A stretch of DNA of 64,000 nucleotides. Source: Acidobacteriota bacterium. Lineage in GTDB: Bacteria; Acidobacteriota; Holophagae; Holophagales; Holophagaceae. Each line of letters opens with the position of its first letter. The first letter of the stretch is position 1. The notes under the pieces were generated by a model that ran no database searches, had not been told where the DNA came from, and saw only the letters and a list, made by a program, of their open reading frames with translations. Both the position numbers and the translations under genes were made by a program. This document shows, piece by piece, positions 32,209-40,906 of this stretch. The stretch covers positions 1-64,000 of the forward strand of contig JACPUT010000009.1 of assembly GCA_016192145.1 (NCBI GenBank). The letters are read 5' to 3'.

Positions 32209-34392
32209 CTACCAGCGCAGCTCGACCCCGAGGCTCCAGCGCCGGGCGGGCTGGGGGGTTCCTTGAAACTCCAGGGGATTGATCCTCGACTGGGGGGGAA
32301 CCCCCCGGTAGCGGGCATCCAGGGCGTTCTCCAGGCGGCCGTAGGCCTCCAGCCCCCGCTTGAAGCGGCAAGTGGCGGTGAGGTCCAGGCGCCCGAATCC
32401 CGGGAGGGTCTCCCGGCGCGTGGAATCCGCGCTTTCCAGGGGCAGCAGCCGTTGCTGGGAGGTGAGGATCCACCGCGCGCTCAGCGACCAGGATTCCCAG
32501 TCCAGATCCGCCTGGAGCCGGGTGGAGAGGGGGCTGATGTAGGGCGCCTCCGCCCAGGGTCCCCGACCGGTGGCATCCAGGCGCCCCTCCACCCAGGAGG
32601 CGTGCAGGCCCGCCCGGAGGCGACGCCGGGGCGACCACTCCCGCACGCGCTCCGCCTGGAGGGTCAGGCCGTGCAACCGGAGGGCGCCCTGGTTCACGGG
32701 CACCTCGATGAAGGCCACGGGCCACCCCTTGAACTGCCCCCCGTACATTCGGGTGCTGGCGGCATCCGAGGCCACCCCGAAGAGGTGCCGGGCCTCCGTG
32801 GCGAAGGCGGTGCCGCCGAACAGCCAGGCACCCACCGTCCGGTAGTGGGCCAGCTCCCCCGTCGTCAGGCGCATGGGCCGGAGGCCCGGATTGGGGAGGT
32901 GCCAGAAATCGGATTGGTAGCCACCGGCGCCATCGGCTTGGAAGGTGCCGTAGTGGTTATAGGCATCGAAGGGCGAGGGGGCCAGGTAGGCGCTTCCGTA
33001 GAGCAGCTTCCACGTCGCCCGGGGCTGGGGCTTCCACACGAGGCCCAGGCGGGGGTGGAGGGTGCTTCCGTAGCGCCCGTGGCGCTCCCACCGGGCCCCG
33101 AGGGTCAGCTCCAGCTGATCCCCCACCCGGCGCTGGCCCTGCAGGTTCGCCCCGAGCACCCCCTCCCGGAGCGAGTAGATATCCGCATCCAGGGTGGTTC
33201 CCAACAGCTTACCGCGGATGGGCCCCTGGCCCTGGACGGGCTCCTGGAGATCCGGCGTCTTGGCGATGGATTCCTGGCCTTCGAGGAACCAGCCCCCGTG
33301 AAGGGTCATGGTGGAGGTGTGCCACGTCACCTGCTGCTCCCAGCGCAGGGTGGTGCTGGCCATGTACTCGTATCCCGGTTCATACCGGGTGATGGCGTTG
33401 CGGTAGTTGGAGGCGGGATCCAGCGAGAAGCGCTGGCCCGTGAGGGTCGACAGGTGGCCCCAATCCCCCTCCTCCCATCGGAACGCCGCGCTGAGCGTGG
33501 TCTGGCGGACGCCGAGCAGGGCCGCGTCGTTGTAGATGGAGTAGTCGGGCCGGTTCGCCACGGAGGAGGGGAAGGCCGAATCCCGCTGGAAGAGGAAGGC
33601 CTCGAACCCCTTCAGCCGGACCCCCACGAGGAACCCGGTGGCATCCAGGGGCTGGGTCAGCGCCGCATCCACCGGGGCCGAGGGCGTGACGAGGCCGCCG
33701 CTCAGATCCCGGAAGGTGCCCGCCCGATGGGCGGCGAGTCCGGCGCCCCATTCCCCGGGCCAGGCCTCCATGGGGTCGGGCTGGGGATCCCCCGCCCGGA
33801 AGGCGAGCAGCCTCAGGGAGCCCTCATCCCCCAGGGGCTGGTGGTGGAAAAGGCTGGTGCGGCGTGAGCGCGCATCCCCGCCCTCCAACGCCCACTCGCC
33901 CGAGCGCCCCTCCTCCGGGCCGCGGCTGATGATGTTCACCACGCCGGCGAAGGCATCCGCGCCGAAGAGGGCGCTGCCGGGCCCCACCATCACCTCCACC
34001 CGGAAGGCCTGCTGAAGGGGGAAATTCTCGAGGAGGGGCACGGGCTCGTTGGTGGGGCCCGCGATCCGCACGCCGTCCAGCAGAATGACGAGCCGCGTCT
34101 GCCCGCGGATGCCGCGCACGGTGATCGCGTGATAGCTGTCGTAGTCGCTGGCCCGATCCACCTTGAATTCGGGGAGATCCTCCAGCAGCTCCAGCAGGCT
34201 GCGGTAGCGCCGCCGCCGGATCTGCTCCTTATCGACCACGTGCACCGTGGCCGGCGCCCAGTCCCAGGCCTGCAGCACCCGGGTGGCGCTGATCACGGGG
34301 GTCGCCATCAGGCGCTGGACGGCCTCATAGGGATCCTGCACCCCCGCCATCAAGGGCACTCCGAGCCCCACCGCCAGCACCGAGTTCCTCAA
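32209..34392 (-). CDS. TonB-dependent outer-membrane receptor
   Basis: 727 residues from TTG 34392, which has AGGAG six bases upstream and starts a signal peptide (RNSVLAVGLGVPLMAG); an upstream start at 34422 is also open. The plug domain (about 45-160) shows VISATR, L-L-E-L-L-E-D-L-P-E, ITVRGIRGQTRLVILLDGVR, and V-E-V-M-V-G-P-G-S-A-L-F-G-A-D-A-F-A-G-V. A ~570-residue beta-barrel ends in R-W-S-L-G-V-E-L-R-W. The plug type is that of vitamin B12/siderophore receptors; the substrate is unknown and no ABC transporter is adjacent. It follows a small hypothetical gene by 47 bp. Confidence 0.87.
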   Translation of the reverse strand: MRNSVLAVGLGVPLMAGVQDPYEAVQRLMATPVISATRVLQAWDWAPATVHVVDKEQIRRRRYRSLLELLEDLPEFKVDRASDYDSYHAITVRGIRGQTRLVILLDGVRIAGPTNEPVPLLENFPLQQAFRVEVMVGPGSALFGADAFAGVVNIISRGPEEGRSGEWALEGGDARSRRTSLFHHQPLGDEGSLRLLAFRAGDPQPDPMEAWPGEWGAGLAAHRAGTFRDLSGGLVTPSAPVDAALTQPLDATGFLVGVRLKGFEAFLFQRDSAFPSSVANRPDYSIYNDAALLGVRQTTLSAAFRWEEGDWGHLSTLTGQRFSLDPASNYRNAITRYEPGYEYMASTTLRWEQQVTWHTSTMTLHGGWFLEGQESIAKTPDLQEPVQGQGPIRGKLLGTTLDADIYSLREGVLGANLQGQRRVGDQLELTLGARWERHGRYGSTLHPRLGLVWKPQPRATWKLLYGSAYLAPSPFDAYNHYGTFQADGAGGYQSDFWHLPNPGLRPMRLTTGELAHYRTVGAWLFGGTAFATEARHLFGVASDAASTRMYGGQFKGWPVAFIEVPVNQGALRLHGLTLQAERVREWSPRRRLRAGLHASWVEGRLDATGRGPWAEAPYISPLSTRLQADLDWESWSLSARWILTSQQRLLPLESADSTRRETLPGFGRLDLTATCRFKRGLEAYGRLENALDARYRGVPPQSRINPLEFQGTPQPARRWSLGVELRW

Positions 34393-34439
34393 GCAAACTC
34401 CTGGGGGGGCCTTTCGGTCCACGGCAGGGGAAGTTGAGT

Positions 34440-34910
34440 TCAGCCCTCTTCCGTCTCCCCGATATCCTCAGGCACACCACTCCAGCGCCTCCGCGCCTGG
34501 AAGGCGGGATCCTCGAGCTTGCCCAGGAAGGCCACCATGCGTGGCCCCCAGGTGGAGGTCCCCACGCACCCGGGAGGGGCGAAGGGCAGCAGCTCCGCCG
34601 GGGCTTCCTCCAGGCAGAGCTGGGTGACGATGAGGCTCTGGCGGTAGGGCTCGCCCAGGGGCGTGAGGTTCGCGGAGAGTCCCTCGAGTTCCTCCCGCAG
34701 GGGGTCCTCCTCGCCCAGGGGCTCCAGGAACGCATCCATGGCCTCCACCACGGCATGGCGGGCCTTCTGCAGGCGGACATGGAGTTTTTCCAGTTCCGCC
34801 CGGTTCGCCTTGCGCTCCAGGGCGTGCGCCGCGTCTTCGAGCTGGGGGTGCAGCTTCTTGAAGAGCAGCTGAAGCGTTCCCTCGGCGGGGGTCAGATCGG
34901 GGGTATCCAT
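34440..34910 (-). CDS. hypothetical helical protein upstream of TonB receptor
   Basis: 156 residues, not recognised. Predominantly helical and charged (LQLLFKKLHPQLEDAAHALE; L-E-K-L-H-V-R-L-Q-K-A-R-H), without signal peptide or membrane segment, so likely cytosolic. Its C-terminal third contains T-S-T-W-G-P-R-M-V-A-F-L-G-K-L. It precedes the TonB receptor on the same strand and is divergent from the FIST gene. The coding character is good; the function is unknown. Confidence 0.65.
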   Translation of the reverse strand: MDTPDLTPAEGTLQLLFKKLHPQLEDAAHALERKANRAELEKLHVRLQKARHAVVEAMDAFLEPLGEEDPLREELEGLSANLTPLGEPYRQSLIVTQLCLEEAPAELLPFAPPGCVGTSTWGPRMVAFLGKLEDPAFQARRRWSGVPEDIGETEEG

Positions 34911-34995
34911 GCCCCACTATCGCATCCCCCGTCCGAGCGCGGATTCAGACCCGGCGGCCAAAGGGCCGAAGACGCAGGGAAGGTGGGGAGGGCCC

Positions 34996-36126
34996 ATGGA
35001 ACTGAACACCTTGGCGTTCACCGCCCGGCAGGGGTGGTCTGCCCCCTTCCCGGACCTGGACTCCTCCGCCACCCTCGTGCTGGCCTTTGGCGCCAGCGCC
35101 TTCATGGATGATCCCGCCCCCCTGGCGGCCCTTGGCGCCGCCTATCCCCAAGCCTGCGTCCTGGGTTGCTCCACGTCGGGCGAGATCTGGGGGACCAAGG
35201 TGGACGATGGCAGCATCGCCGTGGCCGTGGCCCGCTTCTCGAAGACCTCCCTCCGCCGGGCCAGCGCCCGGGTATCCGGCGCCGCCGACAGCCATCGCGC
35301 CGGGCGGGCCCTCGCCGAGGCCCTCGACGACCCGGGCCTCCAAGGCATCCTCGTGCTCTCCGATGGCCTCAGCGTGAATGGCAGCGAGCTGGCGCGGGGC
35401 TTCAACGACCGCTTCCAGGGCCGGATCCCCACCACCGGGGGCCTCGCCGGGGATGGCGACCGCTTCCAGCGGACCTGGGTGCTCGAGGGCGGCCGTCCCC
35501 AGTCCGGCCACGTGGCGGCCGTGGGTTTCTATGGCGAGGCGGTGCGCATGGGCCACGGCAGCAAGGGCGGCTGGGACAGCTTCGGCCCCGAGCGCCGCGT
35601 CACCCGCTCCCAGGGCAATGTCCTCTTCGAGCTGGATGGCAAACCGGCCCTGGAACTCTACAAGGGCTACCTGGGGGAACGGGCCTCGGGCCTGCCCGCC
35701 ACCGCCCTCCTCTTCCCGCTGGCCCTGCGCATGGCCGAAGGCGAGCAGCGGCAACTGGTGCGCACCGTGCTCGCCGTGGACGAGCCCTCCCAGAGCCTGA
35801 CCTTCGCCGGGGACATTCCCCAAGGCAGCCTCGCCCAGCTCATGCGCGCCAACTTCGACCGCCTCATCGATGGGGCCCAGGAGGCCGCCGAGCGCATCGG
35901 AGCCCAGAGTGGGGGGCCCGCCCTCAGCATCGCCATCTCCTGCGTGGGTCGGCGCCTCGTGCTGGGCGAACGCACCGAGGAGGAGGTGGAGGCCACCCTC
36001 CACGCCCTGCCCGAGGGCACGCAGCAGGTGGGCTTCTACAGCTACGGCGAGATCGGCCCCTTCGCCAGCGGCACCTGCGACCTCCACAACCAGACCATGA
36101 CCCTCACCGTCCTTCAGGAGGCCTGA
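34996..36126 (+). CDS. FIST-domain sensory protein (NosP-like)
   Basis: 376 residues with FIST N-terminal (about 25-220; VLGCSTSGEIWG; S-D-G-L-S-V-N-G; TGGLAGDGDRF) and FIST C-terminal (about 225-360; G-P-A-L-S-I-A-I-S-C-V-G-R-R; G-F-Y-S-Y-G-E-I-G-P) domains. FIST proteins sense small ligands; NosP members bind haem and NO and control an adjacent hybrid kinase. Here the next gene, five bases downstream, is a hybrid kinase, which supports a sensor-kinase pair. Whether this member binds haem cannot be told. ATG 34996 with a GGGGAGGG site is the start. Confidence 0.87.
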   Translation: MELNTLAFTARQGWSAPFPDLDSSATLVLAFGASAFMDDPAPLAALGAAYPQACVLGCSTSGEIWGTKVDDGSIAVAVARFSKTSLRRASARVSGAADSHRAGRALAEALDDPGLQGILVLSDGLSVNGSELARGFNDRFQGRIPTTGGLAGDGDRFQRTWVLEGGRPQSGHVAAVGFYGEAVRMGHGSKGGWDSFGPERRVTRSQGNVLFELDGKPALELYKGYLGERASGLPATALLFPLALRMAEGEQRQLVRTVLAVDEPSQSLTFAGDIPQGSLAQLMRANFDRLIDGAQEAAERIGAQSGGPALSIAISCVGRRLVLGERTEEEVEATLHALPEGTQQVGFYSYGEIGPFASGTCDLHNQTMTLTVLQEA

Positions 36127-36130
36127 CCGC

Positions 36131-39100
36131 TTGCCCGAACTCCACTCCGTCCTTCAACGCCAGCTGAAGCGCCTGGGCCTGGGGCCCGAAGCCCCCCCCC
36201 AGGCTGAGGCCTGGGCGGAGCTCCTCCAGCGCATGAGCCGCTTCTACGCGGAGGCCGACCAGGACCGGTACACGCTGGAACGCAGCCTGGCCATGTCGAG
36301 CACGGAGATGCGCGAGCTCTACGAGGAGCTCAAGCACACCACGGAAGGCGCCCTCGCCGCCGAGCGGGACAAGCTGCGGGCCAGCGAGGAACGCTATGCC
36401 CTCGCCGTGCAGGGGGCCAACGACGGCATCTGGGATCGGGACCTCCGCACCGAGGAGATCTACTTCTCCCCCAAGTGGATGGCCCAGCTGGGCTACGCGG
36501 AAGGCGAGCTGCCCGCCACCTTCGACACCTTCCTTGAACTCCTCCACCCCAAGGACCACGCCAAGATGCACGAGGCCCTCCGCCGCCACCTGGAGGAGCG
36601 CGAGCCCTACGACATCGAACTGCGCATGCGCCACAAGAAGGGCGGCTGGCGCTGGATCCGCGCCCGGGGCCAAGCCGTGTGGGACTCGGACGGGAAAGCC
36701 CTCCGGATGGCCGGCTCCCACACCGACATCACCTTTCAGAAGGACGCCGAGAGCGCCGTGCGTGGCAGCGAGGAGCGCTTCCGCACCCTCGTCGAGAACG
36801 TCCCCGGCGCCGTCTATCGCGCCCGCAACGATGCCGCCTTCAGCGTGCTCTTCATGAGCGAGGGCATCCATCCCGTCACCGGCTTCCATGCCCGGGATTT
36901 CATGGAAGGGCAGGTGCGCCTCCAGGACATCATCCATCCCGAGGATCTCCAGCGGGTCATCGAGACCATCTCCGCCGCCCTCATCCTCCGGGAGCCCTAT
37001 CAGCTGGAATACCGCATCATCGACCGAGGCGGGCACCTGCGCTGGGTCTTCTCCCAGGGCCAGGGCGTCTCCGTGGAAGATGGCACCATGCCCTTCGTGG
37101 ACGGCATCCTGCTGGATGTCACCAGCCACCGGGCCGATCAGGAGGCCGTGCGCCAGGTGCAGGAGCTGCTGGATCGCGTGGTGGAGAACATCCCCTTCCG
37201 GATCTTCATCAAGGACGCCGATCAGCTCAACTACATGCGCGTGAACAAGGCCTTGTGCGACGCCATCGGCCTGGGCCCGGACCGGCTCATCGGCCGCGGT
37301 ACCCGGGAGGTCTTTCCCGCCCTGGCCTCCGACGCCTACGAGCGGGAGGATCGGCAGGTCCTGGAAAGCCAGGCCCAGCTGGACATCCCCGAGGAGGTGG
37401 TGGAGACCCCCGATGGGCCGCGGATCTGGCACACGGTCAAGGTGCCCATCGTGGATCCCGACGGACGCAGCGCCTACCTCCTGGGCATCAGCGAGGACAT
37501 CACGGAGCGCAAGCGGGCGGCCCAGGCCCTGGAGCAGGCCCAGCAGCGGCTCATCGACGCCATCGAGAGCCTGGACGCCGGCTTCGCCATGTTCGATGAG
37601 CAGGATCGCCTCCTCACCTGCAACGCCGCCTTCCGCGACTTCTATCAGGACGTGGCGCACCTGCTCAACCACGGCACCCCCTACGAGGTCATCGTCCGGG
37701 CCTTCGCGGAGGCGATTCCCGCAGGGGAATTCCCGGGCGGCGCCGAGGCCTGGATCCAATCCCGCCTGCAATCCCACCGAGAGCCCGGCATCTCCACGGA
37801 GCAGGTGCTCAAGGGCCGCTGGATCCGCACCAGCGACCGCCGCACCATCGATGGGGGCCTCGTGAGCCTCCGCACCGACATCACCGCCCTCAAGGAACAG
37901 CAGGAGGAGCTGCGCCGCGCGAAGGAGGCCGCCGAAGCCGCCACCCGCGCCAAGAGCGAGTTCCTCGCCAACATGAGCCACGAGATCCGCACCCCCATGA
38001 ACGGCGTGCTGGGGATGACGGGGTTCCTGCTGGACACGGAGCTCACCCCCGACCAGCGGGAATACGCCCAGACCGTGCGGAGCTGCGCCGAGGGGCTGCT
38101 GGAGATCCTCAACGACATCCTGGACTTCTCCAAGATCGAGGCGGGCAAGCTCGATCTGGAACCCCTGGACGTGGACCTCGCCGACCTCCTCGAGGAGACC
38201 CTCGCGATCTTCACCCAGAAGGCCCAGGACAAGGGCCTGGAGCTCATGGGCGCCCTGGATCCGCGGCTGCCCCGCATGGTGGTGGCCGACGCGGGCCGCG
38301 TGCGGCAGATCCTCGTGAACCTCGTCGGCAACGCCCTCAAGTTCACGGAGGTCGGATCCGTCGTCGTGCGCATGAGCCTGGAATCGCGCGTCGCGGGAGG
38401 CATCCACGTCCACGTGGAGATCCAGGATTCCGGCATCGGCATTCCGGCCGAATCCCAGGCCCGCCTCTTCCAATCCTTCTCCCAGGCCGATGGCAGCATG
38501 ACGCGCCGCTTCGGCGGCACGGGGCTGGGGCTCGCCATCAGCCGCCAGCTCGTCCACCTGATGGGCGGCGAGATCGGCGTCCTCAGCGAACCCGGCCAGG
38601 GCAGCACCTTCTGGTTCACCCTCTTCCTGCCCCTCAGCGCCAAGGCCCCCGTGGCCCTCGAGCCCGATCTCGCCGGCGCCCGGATCCTGCTGGTGGCTTC
38701 ACCGGGAAGGCCCCGGGAGCTTCTGCAGCGGAACCTCGAGGGGTTGGGCCTCACCGTGGAATGCAGCGGGTGGGAGGAGGCCGACGCGGCCCTCATTCAA
38801 ACGCCCCTGCCCTTCCGGGCGGTGGTCGTGGATGGCCCCTCCCTCGCAGAAACGGCATCAGCCTGGGCCCAGGCCCAGGCCCTGATCCGGCCCACCGTGC
38901 TCCTCCAACTCCAGAAGGGGGCGGCGGGGGCCGCCGTTTCCTGCCTGGGGAGGCCCCTGCGCCGCGGGGCCCTGCACGCGGCCCTCGCCACCGCGATGGA
39001 GCTGAGGCCGCCCGAGATCCCCGAGGGCGTGGCCGCGCCTCCACCGCCCCCCGCCGCGCCCACGCCCAAGCGGGGGCGGCTCCTCGTGGCCGAGGATAAC

Positions 39101-39841
39101 CCCGTGAACCAGAAGGTCATCCTGCGAACCCTGGAACGGCTCGGCTATCGGGCCGAGGTCGTGGGGAACGGGCTCGAAGCCCTGGAAGCCCTCCGCAAAG
39201 GCCCCTACGACCTCGTGTTCATGGACTGCCAGATGCCGGAGATGGATGGTTTCGAGGCCACCGCGGCGCTGCGCCGGCTGGAAGCCCTTTCCGGCCGGCA
39301 CACCCCCATCGTGGCGCTCACCGCCCATGCCATGGCCGGCGAGCGGGAACGGTGCCTCGCGGCGGGCATGGATGACTACGCCACCAAGCCCCTCCAGTTG
39401 GAGGAGCTGAAGCGCGTGCTGCGCGAATGGGTGGACGAGGCCCCGCCGGCCGCCGCGCCCCCTTCGGGCCAACCCCCCGCGCCCTTCTCCGGCCCCGGCA
39501 TCCTGGATGAATCCACCCTCGGCCAGCTTCGCGAGCTGGACGACGGAGGCAATGGCCTCATCCGGGAGATGTTCGGCCTCTTCCTCGAGGACGTGCCTCT
39601 CCGGATCGAATCCATGAAACAGCACCTCGCCGAGGGGGACGTCACCTCCTTGGGCCAGGACGCCCATGCCCTCAAAGGGGGCAGTGGCTCCCTGGGCGCG
39701 AACCGCCTGCGCCACCTCTGCGCCGACCTGGAGAAGGCCGGACGTGAGCATCGCCTCACCGACGCCGCCCAGATCCTGCCCCAGGTGCTCACCGCCTACG
39801 ATGAAGCCAAGGCGGCGCTTGAGGCGTACTTGAAGGAGTAG
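36131..39841 (+). CDS. multi-PAS hybrid histidine kinase with Hpt
   Basis: 1236 residues, cytosolic. It has an N-terminal coiled coil and four PAS domains (about 90-205, 210-335, 340-460, 470-585). HisKA follows (NMSHEIRTPMNGVLGMTGFL; His near 618), then HATPase_c (NLVGNALKFT; R-R-F-G-G-T-G-L-G-L-A-I-S). A degenerate receiver (about 850-965) lacks clear phospho-Asp motifs, followed by a full receiver (LLVAEDNPVNQKVILRTLER; L-V-F-M-D-C-Q-M-P-E-M; Y-A-T-K-P) and a C-terminal Hpt (D-A-H-A-L-K-G-G-S-G-S-L-G). A complete phosphorelay in one protein. It starts at TTG 36131, four bases after the FIST stop, so it is coupled to the FIST sensor. No output regulator is adjacent. Confidence 0.92.
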   Translation: MPELHSVLQRQLKRLGLGPEAPPQAEAWAELLQRMSRFYAEADQDRYTLERSLAMSSTEMRELYEELKHTTEGALAAERDKLRASEERYALAVQGANDGIWDRDLRTEEIYFSPKWMAQLGYAEGELPATFDTFLELLHPKDHAKMHEALRRHLEEREPYDIELRMRHKKGGWRWIRARGQAVWDSDGKALRMAGSHTDITFQKDAESAVRGSEERFRTLVENVPGAVYRARNDAAFSVLFMSEGIHPVTGFHARDFMEGQVRLQDIIHPEDLQRVIETISAALILREPYQLEYRIIDRGGHLRWVFSQGQGVSVEDGTMPFVDGILLDVTSHRADQEAVRQVQELLDRVVENIPFRIFIKDADQLNYMRVNKALCDAIGLGPDRLIGRGTREVFPALASDAYEREDRQVLESQAQLDIPEEVVETPDGPRIWHTVKVPIVDPDGRSAYLLGISEDITERKRAAQALEQAQQRLIDAIESLDAGFAMFDEQDRLLTCNAAFRDFYQDVAHLLNHGTPYEVIVRAFAEAIPAGEFPGGAEAWIQSRLQSHREPGISTEQVLKGRWIRTSDRRTIDGGLVSLRTDITALKEQQEELRRAKEAAEAATRAKSEFLANMSHEIRTPMNGVLGMTGFLLDTELTPDQREYAQTVRSCAEGLLEILNDILDFSKIEAGKLDLEPLDVDLADLLEETLAIFTQKAQDKGLELMGALDPRLPRMVVADAGRVRQILVNLVGNALKFTEVGSVVVRMSLESRVAGGIHVHVEIQDSGIGIPAESQARLFQSFSQADGSMTRRFGGTGLGLAISRQLVHLMGGEIGVLSEPGQGSTFWFTLFLPLSAKAPVALEPDLAGARILLVASPGRPRELLQRNLEGLGLTVECSGWEEADAALIQTPLPFRAVVVDGPSLAETASAWAQAQALIRPTVLLQLQKGAAGAAVSCLGRPLRRGALHAALATAMELRPPEIPEGVAAPPPPPAAPTPKRGRLLVAEDNPVNQKVILRTLERLGYRAEVVGNGLEALEALRKGPYDLVFMDCQMPEMDGFEATAALRRLEALSGRHTPIVALTAHAMAGERERCLAAGMDDYATKPLQLEELKRVLREWVDEAPPAAAPPSGQPPAPFSGPGILDESTLGQLRELDDGGNGLIREMFGLFLEDVPLRIESMKQHLAEGDVTSLGQDAHALKGGSGSLGANRLRHLCADLEKAGREHRLTDAAQILPQVLTAYDEAKAALEAYLKE

Positions 39842-39973
39842 GCCGGAGGCTGGAGACCGGAGGCTGGAGGAGGGGATGCGGCTGGCGGGGCTCCGCCCCG
39901 CACTGAGATCAACTGCGGGCGCCCGGTGCCCGCGCGCCAATTCCCGCCTCCAGCCTCCGGTCTCCAGCCTGCC
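39841..39973. repeat. heptad inverted-repeat element E
   Basis: Left arm: GGCCGGA, GGCTGGA, GACCGGA, GGCTGGA (39841-39868), starting on the last base of the kinase stop codon. Spacer ~77 bases. Right arm: GCCTCCA, GCCTCCG, GTCTCCA, GCCTGCC (39946-39973), ending two bases before the stop of the convergent lytic transglycosylase. The units are the same as in element A, 14 kb away. Confidence 0.85.
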
Positions 39974-39974
39974 C

Positions 39975-40811
39975 TCAGCCCCCGAACACCTTCACCGGCC
40001 CCGTGCCCTTCGGCGGCGGCTGGTCGCTGATCTGCAGGCGGCCCTGGACGTCCGTCCACTGGTAGATGCGGGTATTGGCCTTGGCCACCTGGATGGGCGG
40101 AGCCTTCTCCTCCACCTCGAAGCCGCCCCGCCCCTTGGTGGCGAGGAGCCGCATGGCCCCGGCCGCCTTGGGATCCGGCTGCACGGCCTTGGCGTGATAG
40201 AGGCCCACCACCTTGGGCACGTAGGCCCGGGTTTCCCGGAAGGGGGGGATGCCCTTGTACTTCTTCACGGCGCCTTCCCCCGCGTTGTAGGCCGCCACCA
40301 CCTTTTCCAGATCGCCGTTGAAGTGGTCATGGAGCCAGCGGAGGTATTTCACCCCGCCGGTGATGTTCTGGCGGGGGTCGAAGGGATCCGTCACCCCGAA
40401 GCGCTCGGCGGTGGCGGGCATGAGTTGCATGAGGCCCAGGGCGCCGACGTGGCTGCGGGCCTTGTAATTGAACGCGCTCTCGGCCTGGATGATGGCCCGG
40501 GCCAGATAGGTGTCCACGCCCTCCGCCGCCGAGATCTCATCCACGATGGCGATGAGTTCGGGGCTCTTGATCACCCGGGCCATCTCCACGGAGGTCATGG
40601 CCAGGCGCACCCGGCCCACGCCCACGGACTTGAGGGTGAGCCCCAGCCCCCGCACGTGGGTGGGCGGGAGGTTGTTCACGACGAGGCGGCCATCCTTGTC
40701 GTAATAGGTGTAGAGGTAGGTCTTGGGGATGATCCGCCCGCCCGAGCGGGGCAACGCCCACACCGGCGTGAGGGCCAGCAGGGTGGCGAGGAGGGGGAGG
40801 GGACGGAACAT
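39975..40811 (-). CDS. lytic transglycosylase flanked by DUF4124-like segments
   Basis: 278 residues with a signal peptide (FRPLPLLATLLALTPVWA). The SLT (family 1) domain spans about 80-200: catalytic Glu111 in IIQAESAFNYKA, then HVGALGLMQLMPATAERFGV, N-I-T-G-G-V-K-Y-L, and V-A-A-Y-N-A-G-E-G-A-V. It cleaves peptidoglycan glycan strands in the periplasm. Both ends carry a similar short module: Y-L-Y-T-Y-Y-D-K-D-G-R-L-V-V-N-N near residue 32 and R-I-Y-Q-W-T-D-V-Q-G-R-L-Q-I-S-D near the C-terminus, both DUF4124-like. Convergent with the hybrid kinase. Confidence 0.88.
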   Translation of the reverse strand: MFRPLPLLATLLALTPVWALPRSGGRIIPKTYLYTYYDKDGRLVVNNLPPTHVRGLGLTLKSVGVGRVRLAMTSVEMARVIKSPELIAIVDEISAAEGVDTYLARAIIQAESAFNYKARSHVGALGLMQLMPATAERFGVTDPFDPRQNITGGVKYLRWLHDHFNGDLEKVVAAYNAGEGAVKKYKGIPPFRETRAYVPKVVGLYHAKAVQPDPKAAGAMRLLATKGRGGFEVEEKAPPIQVAKANTRIYQWTDVQGRLQISDQPPPKGTGPVKVFGG

Positions 40812-40906
40812 CGGCACTTCAGTATAGGTCGGCAAGTGCCGTGCCCAGGTTGATGCCTCAGCCCAGATTGTCCAAGACTTTGATATAGCTGGAGATGAAG
40901 TAACTC

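Noticed and set aside
36104-38557. 817-residue minus-strand ORF opposite the hybrid kinase
   Set aside because: Antisense shadow of well-defined PAS/HisKA/HATPase coding sequence.
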